From the NCBI RefSeq assembly GCF_003945595.2, contig NW_024104669.1:248001-312000 (forward strand): 64,000 nt of DNA, given 5' to 3'. A program made the position numbers and the translations under genes. The notes below the pieces were generated by a model that worked only from the letters and a program-made list of their open reading frames with translations, did not search any database and was not told where the DNA came from. This DNA is from Pipra filicauda. Lineage: Eukaryota; Chordata; Aves; Passeriformes; Pipridae. Below, piece by piece: positions 49,766 to 61,913 of the stretch (position 1 is its first letter; every line of letters begins with the position of its first letter).

Positions 49766-52700
49766 TTCAGCCCAAAAGTCGTATAAAGAGACCTTTTGTT
49801 GACAGCACTGTCATGGAGAGCGCAAACCTTTGCTATGGTTGTGCAACTGTGTTGCAAGGGTATGAGACCATAATAATTAGTTGTGTAGGAAAAGTAGTCT
49901 GCGGGACTGAGCTGAGGCCCCAGGCTCTGAACATGAGCCAGCATGGTGGAGCTGCTCAAGCAGAAGTCTGCTTAGAAGCTGGTAGAGACACTACCATGGT
50001 AACACCTTTGGTCATTGGATCTGGTCCAAAAGGTTTGGCTCCAGCACCTGTGGCCCATTAATGTTTATGCAGTGTAATGTATGTCAAATGAAAAGCAGTT
50101 CTCTGGGGGTCCTTTATACTGCTGGTGGTGAGGAGGTTACTTCCACAGTTTCATCCATGCTGGCATCTTTTATAGGAAGAATGGTTTCTAGACCATTCAT
50201 GTCTCATGAAAAATGTTGCTGAAAAAGCCTGTGATCTTCTTTAGGATCCTAAAAATGTAGCTGTAACAGCAAGATCTGCTTTCCTTCATCTGTTTTTTCA
50301 TTAAGAGAATATTTTGTATGCAGATCAGCTGAATTTGCCTCTGGCTTATCACAGTTATACATCTAAAGCATCACAGCCCTGAATGTTATCCATATATTGT
50401 AGTCTTCTACCCAGTTCCACAGGGCATACACAGCACTAACCTCATAGGTATAGCCAAACTGAGAAGGAAAATTCATGGTCCTACTTTTTAATAAAACAAA
50501 ATTATGATGTCACTTCCCCCTGCCCTGGTATATTAAAAGTAAGAAAACAACCTGATGAAAATATTCTGAAAAATGTCAGAGCAACAAATGACCCAGTAAA
50601 GTGCCTGGCTCTTTGGGCAGTAATACTGCTGAGCAAAGAACTATCTTCTCACTGTGCATCATAAATCCTGTCTTCAGTTCTTAAAATGTTCACAAATAAT
50701 CTTTCAAAATAGAACATAAAACCAGTTCCTGCATATTCATGTTATAGGCTACAAACAAGGGCTTCCTCCAGAAGCCAGTTTCACTTCTCCAGCATCACCA
50801 TAAATTACCATAATCTCCTACCCTTCATGGACCATGCCGGGTGCTGAAAACAAAAATTATTACTGAAAATAATTTTCTGAATATTACTGAAATTATTTTT
50901 AAATGCTATCCCAAAATACTTACATGACATCTAAATATAATCCTAAAACATGTGTGGCTAGTACAAACTGCATGTGCATTTCTGTACTGGTGTGCTTTTA
51001 AGAGTGAAAAGGATTTAGACCAGCAGTTGTAAGTTCATTGCTGATTCTTTAAGGACAATGTAGTCCTTACAGAGCAGCTGCTCACAAACTGCTACGCACT
51101 TTTCCTCTGAAACTCAGGTCCCTTCAATGTTCCTCAAAGTCTCTTTAATGTTCAGTGATATGGTAATCACGGGTAGGCAGGCATGGAAACGTCACTGAAG
51201 CTGCTCATCTTGCAGAAACCTTGTGACGCCTTTGACTAAGGGGTGTTACAGCACAGATAGTTTCAGTCTTTCCTTTTATCTCTCTGACACCAGCATGACA
51301 GAGCAAACACTTCCAGGGCATTGGGGAATGTGACACAGAGCAGGACTGATGCTGCGTAGGTTCTTGCAAGTCCCAAATGGCCAGGGAGCTGCAGCCATCT
51401 CTGGCCTCCTCGGGCCTCGTGTGCTGCACTGAAGCTTACTACAGCTTTCCATCTTAGCTGGGTTCAGAGAAAGGCCAAGCTGAATACCAAACCAAACAAA
51501 CAAGCTCTAAGTGCCTCTACAAGCTTATCATCATGGCTGAAGCTTTTCTTTAATTTCTTGTTTGCTTGTTTGTGGAAGAAATCTGCAGTCACTTAACAGA
51601 CTTGGCATTGTGTGTGAATCCCTGCATCAACAACTAGGTCAACCAGCAGGGTAAAGCACTGTACATGTGAGAGGCTCTCTCAGCTCAGCCGATGCCTGCT
51701 GATTATATTTTGGGAATTAGCTAGGTAGAAGAGAATGTCCTCCCAGGCATGTGCTACCCTGAAATTTTAGTCCATTTGCACAAGTCATTTGAAACCTTTT
51801 CTTGGCCCCAGCTGAAAGGAGTGTTAAACCCATGGCAGCTAAAGCAAGACTGAAATAGTGGAAAGTTCAGGGGGTTTGTCTTCTTTTACCCTCTTTCAGC
51901 GCTTGTAACTACCCAGTAATTAGTTGCAGCACCCAACACTCTATCGGGCTTGTGCTGTGTTCAGAGAGTATCAGCTTTCCAAAGTGATGCAGATAACTTT
52001 TGGGTAAGATAAAAGTGAGAGGATAAAGACCCGGGATATTTTTGCTAATACTATTTTTATTTACCATACGAACCTAATTCCTCTCACTGCCTTAGGCAAA
52101 GACAAATAAAACTGCAAAGATGACAGCTACCCTTAGGTCTAGGCAGGCAGAACTCCCCATCCTGCCAAAGCGTGGGTTTGCTTGCTTCGTCTCTAGTGGA
52201 ACTGCCTCTGTTGTAGTGCCATCAACTTGGAAACACTGCTGCAAGAACATATTTTTGGCTGTCACTCAGAAACTCCTGCCAGCCCTCCACAGAGCCTGGG
52301 AGACCTTTTGCGCTGTGAGCTTGCCTTTAAGGGAAAAGTCCTTACAGAATAAATGATTTCTACATTCTCTTGTAGCTCAAATGTTCAGATAATCTGTAAA
52401 TTATAAAAAACACAACAACCAACAAATAAAAGAGAGAGTTCTGCAGAGTCCCACCTGGGACATACTACTGCTCTAAAAGCTAAGAAATTACACCCAGCTT
52501 CCCTCCAAACTCACCCATACGATAAAATCCCCCTTGAACCAGAACACCAAAGAGTTTGTAGCTGCACAGCAAATGCAGATATGAAAAATAGAGGGACACT
52601 TCTGTCCTGCCTTTTCCTTTTTATTGCTTTAAATCTAATCTATCATATTTCCCAGAATTTGTGAAATTGCATCCAAGTAATCTATCTACAACCCTCTCTG

Positions 52701-55700
52701 CTATTCCTTTTGCACTGTGCCCAGCCATGCCTATGCACATAATGACAGCACTTCACCCTATTTGAGGAACTATAGAGTCAGAGGGGCTTAAAGGAGGCTT
52801 TGGGGGAGGTAATCAACAACTTCCCGGAGAGGCTGCTTGCACAAGAATTGCAGTGAAGCTTGCCAGGGGACATTGTTGTCCTGCCCAGATGGTACTGCTG
52901 TGCAGTTGCGCTTCACTCAGCACATCTGCCCTGCTTGTTGAGGTATGGTGGGAAAGGATCTGACCTGTAGGGAGTAAGCTGGCACTTTTGCAACATGCTC
53001 CTTGTGTGCAGTAGAAGTAATCTGGAACACAGTTTAAAAAGCCCTCCAAGTGCAGAGCAGGGATGGCCACACAAAAAGCTTGTGCAAAATGGTATTGACC
53101 TTCAATTTCACACTTGCTTGACAACAGCTTATTTCCAGGCAGAGAAAATGTGTAGTATGGATTTCCATTCTTCCTCCTGATGCAAGGAGAAATGGGCAGT
53201 TGAAGAAATTAAAATGTGACCCATTCAGAAGTAATGTGGAGTTAGGTTGTTTTCTCATGATGGATAGTTCACCTGTGGACTCCCAGATGCTTGATGTCAC
53301 TGATGGCTAGAACTCTGTAGGAGTCAGTAAGGGCATGGACACTAACACCAGTGTTCAGAGTTGCAACACTTTGCAATTTTGAAAGCAGTCAGGGTTTACC
53401 CCAACCCTCAAATGATTAAGCTTAGAACATTTCTTGCCCCTTCCTCTGCTGAATAGTGTCAGAGAAAGTATATAGGACCATGTGAGCCCTATGGCTCAGC
53501 CAAACAGCTGGTGTGACATGCACATGAATGTGGCATTAAAGAGCGGTGTGACTTTGTAATACTTATAGCCTTGGCGACAGTGGCATTCCTTTTATGGAGT
53601 TTCTCAGCCATTTGTGTATTTTACTTCTTGTGTAAATTCATTAATAACTTGAAAATGAAAATCCCAAAAATCCCAAAAATCTAGAGAACAAACTACCTAG
53701 TGACTGGGTGGGAGACAGAGGTTCCCAGGAGTGTTTGTTCATTTCCCTTAAAACACAGATACATATCTTAGATTACAGGTATGTTATGGCCTTAGAAATA
53801 TGCTAATTCTCAATCATAATTAGCTCTGCACACTTCCTTTCCACAAAGGGGCACTTCTAAGAAATCTATTTCTACATATATGACTCTGTAAAAACAGCCT
53901 ACTTTGAGTAAGAAGTCAAATTTAAAATATAATCACACTAGCAGAAATAGCCAGCAGTCTGTGCACATCTCCAACACAGCAAAGGACATATCAAGTATTA
54001 GATCTCACTCCAATACCCCAGCTTCCCTGCAAACATCAGCTCTTATCAGATCGCAAAGTCTGGATTAATCCATCAGACCGGCAGCGTGACATTAAGACCA
54101 ACAGGATACACAAGCTACCAAGGCAAAAGGTCCCTCTGCGAACGTGGTGAGACAGACACAGTGTCGCAACGCTTGCTAAGGGATTGCGAGAGCCCCTGAT
54201 GTTACTTTGGTTTCTGCCCAAATGCTGCAGTAAAGGGATCTGCACGTCCTTTAAAGGAAAGAAATCATGGGCTGTGTAGAAAAACTCAAAGGTGTGGACT
54301 GTTAGTAGCATCAGAAAGGAGTGAATATCTCTAAAATGCGATAATATAGGCTTTTTAAAAATTACTTATTTCATAGCTTTTATCAGAAGCAAACCAACAT
54401 GGCAAAGCAAGCTGATGCGCTGTGTGTACTCCAGACAGCAATCCTGGCCTCCTGGATACCTCCTGATGCTGCTGCACTTATGAGCAGGGCACTGCAAAGC
54501 TGATCACCCCTAGGAGGTATAGCTATACCTATTTTTATGACCAGCAGTGGCTGTCTCTGGAGGATAGGGAAGGTAGGAGAGAAGAGCCATCCTACAGAAA
54601 CACTTGATGGTTTTCCTTGGCCACTTCCCTGCTGAATCCCAAATTTCTACTCTCCTTCCTAACACTAGTTTGCTGCAGAAAATATACATCTCCTCAGGCC
54701 CATTGCTGAGGGCCAGATTTTCATGCGTGTTAAGCATTCATATTCCTAAATATGGGAATGGGAGCCATGGATGCTCCAGACATTGGGAAGTGCGATGTTA
54801 ATCCCTCCCTGTCCTAGGGCACCTATAATGGAAAAACTGCCCTACTTTAATTAGATTGATTTGAAAATGTGAGATTTTAATAGTGAGATTTTTGCAACTT
54901 AAGTAATTCAGACAAGGCCTCATTTTCCCTGTCTCTACCATATCCGTAAAAAGAAGTGTTTCTATTAAACAGGCCTAATTGTGTGTGAAGCCCCTGGATG
55001 AAGGGCACTGAGACCCAAGTGTTCCTGCTGTGTTTTTTACAACGGTGCTTCCTAAATGATTTGTGCAGGTTGCTGAAGGGCCACTGCATTCCAATTCCCA
55101 CCCTTGGGTTGCAGACCTCCAGCCCCGATCCCCAGACCTCTCACTTCTGTTGCATCTCACCCCATGCTGGCTTTGAGGAGGAGTCAGACCAGGGATACAC
55201 AGAGGTCTCGTCCAACCTAAATTGTTCAGTGTTTCTCTCTGGATAACTGAGTGGGATTCAGAAACCAGGAGTGGAGGTAGGTCCATGCTGAGCACTTTGG
55301 TCTGTGAGGTTAAGGTGGACTCAAAGTGAGGCTGCCCTGTTCTTGCCAGGGGTTTCAGTGCAGGTCTGGCCCCTGTGAAGCACAACTGTGGCACCTCATC
55401 CACGGATGACCTATAGGCACATCCAGGCTTTCCCAACACACTCTGTCCTCATGGCCATAGCATATAGTAGCTCCTACTAAACTACTGGATAAATACGATT
55501 CCAGGTATTAACAGGTAACTCCTCTAAACCCAGTGATGCAACCAGAAGATCAGATCAGGATAAGCTGAACTCTTGCTCATAGTACCCTGGAAACCTGTGA
55601 GCCTCTGGGCCAAAAGTTCCCAGGAGTTGTTGCTATCAAAGAGGAGGGGTGAAAGAAACTCAAGAGCCATCTCCAAATCAGGGCTACCACATCACAGCAA

Positions 55701-56424
55701 CAAGAGGACAGCGTTGCCTTGGAGGGCTCATGGTGGAGAGGAGCAGATTGGTGTGCAGCATGGGAGGAAGAACCAGCAAACAGGAAAAGCATATCAAAAA
55801 GAAGAAAGGCAGATGAGAGTGAAGAAGTCAAGAGCAATTAACTTGCTCTTGAAGAAATAAAACATGCATTAAAGAAAGGAAAAAATGGCTACTTTCCTAA
55901 TAATAGTTAAAAAATAAAGCAGTTGTTGCAGTTAGCATAGGGATCTCATTCAGTTGCAGAGGAAGGGAAGTGATCCACCAAACACTTCTGTGAGCAAGGC
56001 GTGCTCTGCATTGCCAGAAGTACTGTCTGCCAAAATGTCTCTTTTTTCCCGTATATATAATGTGAAGAATAAAGGCTTTCAATAGAATTATTGTCCAGCT
56101 AGATGTCCTTCCCCTACATCATGGCCAAAGACAAGGCTATTTATTTCCCATAGGCAATTTATGTCCTTCCTGAACACATTTTTACCTGAAACACAGGTAA
56201 AATACAGCACTTATACAGTTGATTTCAAATATAATGATCCCAAGCTGAACTGTACCGAGTTTGTCCTTTTTGAAGCTCTACTGTGCTCGCTTTCTTTACT
56301 GGGAAGTGCATCCTTTCAGACAGCCTTTGCATGGTAAGAAACAGCAGTCCTAGCAGTAGAGGTGCATTTCAAATACAGATCTAGATTTCTGCTGTTGATG
56401 AGAAAAGCCTGGAGAAGGCAGCAA
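49766..56424. other. intergenic, no gene recognised
   Basis: AT-rich to mixed sequence without a recognised exon. A possible CR1 3' remnant (GTCCAACCTAAATTGTTCAG) near 55211 is too short to call. Confidence 0.55.
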
Positions 56425-56640
56425 TTGCCACAGTGGGGCCATTCTCACCCTGGGCTAGGGGCTGGAAGCCTGGGTTCAATCTCTGCTCTAACACTGCTTT
56501 AATGGGAGCAAGTCAGATCCCTTCCCAGTGCTCTGTTCTCCTCATCCATAAAATTAAGATACGAGTGACATATATTTGAGATTTATGAGTGAAAGTAGTA
56601 TTAAAGAGATATTGCTGCTGTTGTTACCATTACTATTCAC
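56425..56640 (+). repeat. MIR-like ancient core SINE
   Basis: GCCTGGGTTCAATCTCTGCT (B-box region), CAAGTCAGATCCCTTCCCAG, CTCCTCATCCATAAAATTAA and a following GTAGTATTAA stretch reproduce the order of MIR blocks. The copy is diverged, as expected for an amniote-age insertion. Confidence 0.7.
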
Positions 56641-59600
56641 ACTTTTATATCTTCCTTCTCACCTGCAATATGTTAGGCATTACCTCAAGTGAAACTTGCA
56701 ACTGCATCTACCAAATTTGGTTGTTTGCCATCTAAGTTGTGCTTTAGGCAAGAAAAGATGCCTCCTTATCTTACCGCAGCTTCAAAATCACATAACAAGC
56801 GTCAACAGTTCTTCCAGCTCTCTCTCTTGTTCTCAATGTATGCCTTATCTTAAGAAGGTCATGTTTCACATTGTATTTTCCAAATTCAGGGAACTCAATG
56901 CAAGTTCATGTCTATCTTCATTGTTTAATTGAAACACAGTTGATCCCATTACTAATTCACCCAAGCAGAATAAATGTGATTCAAAGGAATTTGACATGGA
57001 AGAATCTAGTACCTTATTTAGCCTAAGTCCAGAAGACCCTGGTAAAAGGAGAGACCTTGAATACTTTTAGCTGCAGAACAAACAAAGGGCAAAAAGTTGC
57101 AAAGGATGGTGATGGAATTAACTGAAAAATGTTTGTGTTTCTGTATTCCAAGTGTCAGAGAGAATAAAATGTACTCCTTGTCTGAACTTTGGAATACAAT
57201 TGTAGAATAGACTCAAAGATAAAATATCCAAAATGCCACTTCTAGCTGGTCACTTATCTTCATAAATGAGGAGTAAGTGCTACAATAAACTCCAGTGCCT
57301 CCTGTGAGATCATTTCATTTTGGTAAAGAAATAGGGAATATATTCAAAGATCTAAATTTACCAGCAGGTAAATCACTGCCCTTTTGGCAAATTAAAAATA
57401 AACAGGCAGTGATATGTGTCACATAGTCCATGTGGTTGCCTTGGAGGTATGTGTGACAAAGTGAGACTTCAGCTCCCAGGAACCTTGAGTGCAATATTAG
57501 CTTTGCTGCACGTCTGTGCAGAGCCAGACATACCGTCCTTTTTAGACTGTGAGAAACCAGGGCAGAAGATAAGCTGTTCTAACATTGCCCTCTATCAGAA
57601 ATTTTAAGTAAAGACAAAATTGACATGATTTATGAGTTTTGTATTTAGCAGATGTTATTTTTGTTGTTAGCAAAAGAAACATATAACATCACATAAACCA
57701 TAAACATATACATAATTTTATTTATGTGACACCAAGATTCAGTGGAAGTGCAGCATGGATCTGCTGTACAGCTCTGTACAGCTCTTGTACCTTCTGAGCC
57801 CCTTGCTCTCCCACCAGCTCTCTCCTTCAAGCACTGACATATTTTCAGCCACTGAGTAGATTAGGTTAAAGAACTGATTTGACTAAAAAATAACAGAGGG
57901 GATAGAAAAAAAGGTCTTTTTTCAGCCACGTGAGTCCACTGTGGTCACAGACTGCTTGTGCTGGGCAAAAGGGGAGGTAATGAAGAGCAGGACCAGCAGG
58001 CAAGGACATGGATGGGAGATGATGACATTATAAGTCACTTTTGTAATCTGACATCAAGTAGTATCTTACCAGAATATGCCCTAAAGCCTTTTCTAATATA
58101 ATGCTGTGATGAGGAAAATATTTGGCCAGGATTATAACCAAAGGATTTGAATGACAGGAAAGTAAGGATTTATGATAATACAGTAAAATATTCAAATTGG
58201 TTTTTAAAAAATAATTTTAAAGGATAAATGTCTAGGAATTTATTGATTCCTAGGATTCAATAAATTCTCAATTCTCAATTCTAGGATTGAGACAGGGATA
58301 TTCCTTTTCCTGTCAAAACCACTGTGGTGGTAGCCTGCATTATCTCTTCTTTAGCCAGTAAATTCTCTGTTCCAAAGTGTCATCTACAAAGGCGTAAGGA
58401 ACATCCTGCTCAGTTAAATGAGTACTTCCTGAACCGGGTACCAAATATAACAGTTGGTTCTTTATTGTCACTACATCTTCATAATCTGCTATGAAATTTA
58501 AGCTGCCAATACATTATTGCTATTAATGATGTGATTATATATTTCTTCCTTTTTTTCAGAATATACAGACATATAACTCAATTAAATACTACTCTATGAT
58601 ACTGAAATTGCCTAAATTGAATTTTAATTTGGTGAGGATTCACAGTGAGGTTCAGGCATTTAACTCCAGTAAAGTGACATCTGTCATTGCTGGTGTCCCC
58701 AGATCTTATTCATAGCTTCTCCCACAGCTCCCAAAGCATCTATCCATTCTCCTGACAGACCCCTCTGGACTCTGAGATTTCTTCCACTGGACAAATTCAT
58801 AACCGTGCACTGCTTCGCTGTGCACCCTGTGAAGTTCTGCTGTCATAGCCAGGCCAGCTGGGCTCTGCTTTAGAATCAGATGTGCTGGCCAAATCAGGTG
58901 CTTCAGAATCAGGTGTGCTGTGTTGCCTGACCTTGTGTTATTTGAGAGTGAGACTATCATGAGACCTGGATACTGCAGCATGTGGATGGAAGTGCTGTGC
59001 AGCTACAAGGCTGAATGTGTCCCCAGGTGTTGCTGACTGTACAGGCTACAGCCTTCCCAGCCCCTTCTGAGCAGTGCAAGCCTGGGACTAGAGTCCCACA
59101 GGAAGCCCCCATGGCCTTATCTCTACATCAGAACTCTAAATCAGGGTCTCTGAAACACAGATTCATGAGAACACTGAGCTTCCCAGAGCCCCCTTCCATA
59201 AATTAGGTGCTCTTCCAAATATCTCGGCTCAGCTCAGTAGGGTACTTGAGGACTCCCTGTCATGTTTGGAACGGTGGAGGCCGTGATCTCTGCTGTCCAT
59301 GTGGAGTGTGCAATTGGGATCACAAATGTTGCTCATGATTTCTCTCAGCTTGATTTAGAACAAGGCTTTGGACGTGGATTTCAAGTCTGTCAGAGTACAG
59401 CCTGCCCCAGAGCTTTTTAGGCATGATGGTTTAAGTCTTTCTGCACCTGTCCTGAACATGTCACCCATATTGTATAGAATAATTAAATGCTCATATGCAT
59501 AAATACATACAAATGGGGACTTCAATGTCAATTGTGGTAATTTAGGAATTTAAAAAATTTTGTAAAATTCGAATTTATTATTTGCCTCAAGTCCTTGAAG

Positions 59601-60063
59601 TGAAGCTGAAAGTCAGAGATGCAGTTTTGAAACAGAAAAGCAGCTAGGAAAGAAACATTCTGTCTCCTTCACAAAGCTTCACCTGAAGAAAAAAATTTTT
59701 GTTACAGTTTGCAAACACTTTTTTTCAAAGACTTACATTTCAATCTTAAGGCTTGTGTCTCCTAGGCAACATCAAGGAAGATTAAAGTACAATGTGTTTT
59801 GATAGGTATCTTTTATTAAAATGCTTCCAAAAAGCTGCCAGGGAAAATAAAAATAAATAACAAAGTAATATAAGTTCGTTTTTCACTCCACTTTCTTTGA
59901 ATAACTTTGGGTAAACGATAATATTTTTTTCTCTCATTTTCCTATCATCCAAACCGATGGAGGCTGGAGGATGGGGTCTTATATTGCAGTTTACCCATGT
60001 TACACAGAACATCATGATCTTACCTAATTGTATTTATTTTTAAGATATTTGAATACTGTGCAA
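56641..60063. other. intergenic, no gene recognised
   Basis: AT-rich sequence with small local duplications: CTGTACAG twice near 57768-57785, and a repeat of about 40 bp containing AATCAGRTGTGCTG at 58871-58922. No exon is recognised. Confidence 0.55.
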
Positions 60064-60801
60064 CATGATCATGGCTGGGCTTCGCGAACGAAGATTTGGG
60101 AAGGCTCTATCCACATTTGTTACAGGCATGTTGGTGACTTATGAGGCCAATACGAGACAGACATATCCAATTGCAAAAGGCAGAGCAGAAAGACTCTTTG
60201 GATGGTATATTCTGCAATACACGGTTCTTTCTGCGTTGCCTTTTCCCCTCAAGAGTGATCCTGCGTGTGTTCTCAAAGGAGACAGCTGCGTTATAGATGG
60301 TGTGTCTCCAGGCCTCCCGATTTGAGGCCAGAGTAGACCAGTTATGTTGATCAATCTGGCCAAGGCTGAGATGTTGTTTCAGGGAGTCCTTATATCTTTT
60401 CTTCAGGGCTCCTCTCATGCGGCAGCCAGTGGCAAGTTCACCATAAAGCAAGATCTTAGGGAGGCGGTGGTCCTTCATCCTGGAGACGTGCCCTGCCCAG
60501 CGCAGCTGTGTTCTTATCAGCATGGCTTCTATACTTGTGACTGCTGCTTGCTCAAGAACAGATGTATTGGTCACATAATCTGACCAGGGGATGTTTAGGA
60601 TTGTACGGAGGCAGCGTTGATGGAAGCGTTCTAGGAGTCGCAGGTGGTGGCGGTAGATGACCCATGATTCGGGACCATACAAGAGCGTAGACAACACTAT
60701 GGCTTTGTAAACACTGATCTTGGTGCTTTTCTTCAAGTGTTTATTACGCCAATCTCTTTTGTGGAGTTTTCCAAAAGCACTGTATGCCTTTGCTAACCTG
60801 C
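60064..60801 (-). mobile_element. RTE-like non-LTR retrotransposon, 5'-truncated copy A with open C-terminal frame
   Basis: On the minus strand an uninterrupted frame of about 230 codons ends at TAG 60109-60107. It reads the region downstream of the reverse-transcriptase core: LAKAYSAFGKLHKRDWRNKH, STKISVYKAIVLSTLLYG, ERFHQRCLRTILNI, QLRWAGHVSRMKDHRLPK, KKRYKDSLK and a terminal Cys/His segment ICLSRIGLISHQHAC. Such ends occur in RTE-type LINEs. A short 3' UTR follows, ending in a degenerate ATG-rich tail (CATGATCATG) at 60064. The endonuclease and most of the reverse transcriptase are missing, so the copy cannot move by itself. The intact frame suggests a fairly recent insertion. Confidence 0.8.
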
Positions 60802-61082
60802 AACATGATACCGGGATATATATATAGCAATATTATTCTTTCCTTTCTTTTGATTTACAGATATTTTCCAGCTTTAGAAATTATAGCTTTCCAATTTTGG
60901 GGCTTTAGTTCTGCAAATTGTATAGAATCTTTATTTTAGAACCTTTATCAGTAGAATAAAAAAAATCCCATTGACATACTAATAAAACTGTGAGTAAAAT
61001 TATGATCATGTTAAAACTAATAATAATATACCCGTTGTTTTCAGCAAGTCAGTTTGTCAGCTTTTGTTTGTATAGTATCTGA
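60802..61082. other. AT-rich spacer between the two RTE-like copies
   Basis: About 280 bp of AT-rich sequence, starting with a short TA tract (60815-60825). It shows no similarity to the retrotransposon ends that I can see. Confidence 0.5.
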
Positions 61083-61207
61083 GGAACTGCAACCGGTCAT
61101 GCCTATCTCGTATTGGCCTTTTTAGCCACCAACGCGCTTGCAACAAACGTGGGTAGAGCCCTTCCCAAATCTTTGTTCGCAAAGCCCAGCCATGATGATG
61201 ATGATAT
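61083..61207 (+). mobile_element. RTE-like retrotransposon, short 3'-end copy B
   Basis: On the plus strand, codons RNCNRSCLSRIGLFSHQRAC and then NKRG end in TAG, followed by the same 3' UTR as copy A and a clean tail of four ATG units (61190-61203). Only the last 24 codons plus the 3' UTR remain. The copy faces copy A head-on: their 3' ends point outward, giving an imperfect inverted repeat of about 105 bp (60065-60172 against 61088-61195). Confidence 0.8.
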
Positions 61208-61274
61208 GAGGAACACAGCCACAGAGGATGCCAAAAATTGAGGGAAATCTGTACCCTCTCTGCCAATCTCTGTT

Positions 61275-61913
61275 TGTGCTGGTTTAAAGGTAAACTGGCA
61301 GGGGAAATGAACCCAACTCAAAAGAGAGAATATAAGTTAGAATAACAATTTAATAAAATAATACAATAAGTACGACTGTACAGACAAACAATTGGTTTTA
61401 ACCTACAAAACCCAAATGTATAACCCAGCACCCTGGGGCATGAACAGAGTGGTGTTCGTTGGGCCCCCTGAGTCCAAAGTAAAAGGAGAGGGGAAAACCT
61501 GTTGGTGAGAGTGCTGTTGCAGTCTGGTCGAGAGTGATGGTTGCAGTCTGGTTGAGAGTGGTGGTCTCTAGTCTGGTTGAGAGTGGTGGTCTGCAGTCTT
61601 CCTCTGGATCTTACGAGTGGTTAAAAAGTCCCAAGACCCCAAGATTATATATCCTCCAGTTCAGGCAGGAATGCCCAGTACCTCCCTCAGGGCGAGGAGT
61701 TCCACAATGGGGATGAGGACAGGAGCATCCTCTTATCTCGCAGGCCTCTTAACACCCAGTTTATAGCCTGAGGAGTCAGGCTGCTCTGGGCAGATGGTGT
61801 AAATGGTCTATTGATAACAGTTTCTGGGAAATAGCATGGAAGGCTATAGAATACACAGTTTTGGGTTACACCCATACAGTGATGAACTGGTCCCAGCTGT
61901 TCTAACTAGGACA
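61275..61913 (-). mobile_element. solo LTR of an avian endogenous retrovirus (copy 2) with perfect TSD
   Basis: The 639-bp element is bounded by TG and CA and flanked by identical 5-bp repeats CTGTT at 61270-61274 and 61914-61918. Read on the minus strand it starts TGTCCTAGTTAGAACAGCTG, has a TATATAA box (61645-61651) and an ATTAAA (61349-61354), and ends CCTTTAAACCAGCACA. The 5-bp duplication fits an ERVL-type integrase. The U3-R region contains about four imperfect 27-bp tandem repeats (CAGTCTGGTTGAGAGTGGTG units, about 61520-61605). No internal retroviral genes remain. Confidence 0.9.
61520..61605 (+). repeat. 27-bp tandem repeats inside LTR copy 2
   Basis: About four imperfect units built on CTGGTYGAGAGTGRTGGT, each followed by a variable CTGCAGT or CTCTAGT link. 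They lie close to the LTR TATA box. Confidence 0.75.

Noticed and set aside
55195..55235. Possible CR1 3' terminus (GTCCAACCTAAATTGTTCAG)
   Set aside because: Too short and diverged; no upstream CR1 sequence adjoins it.
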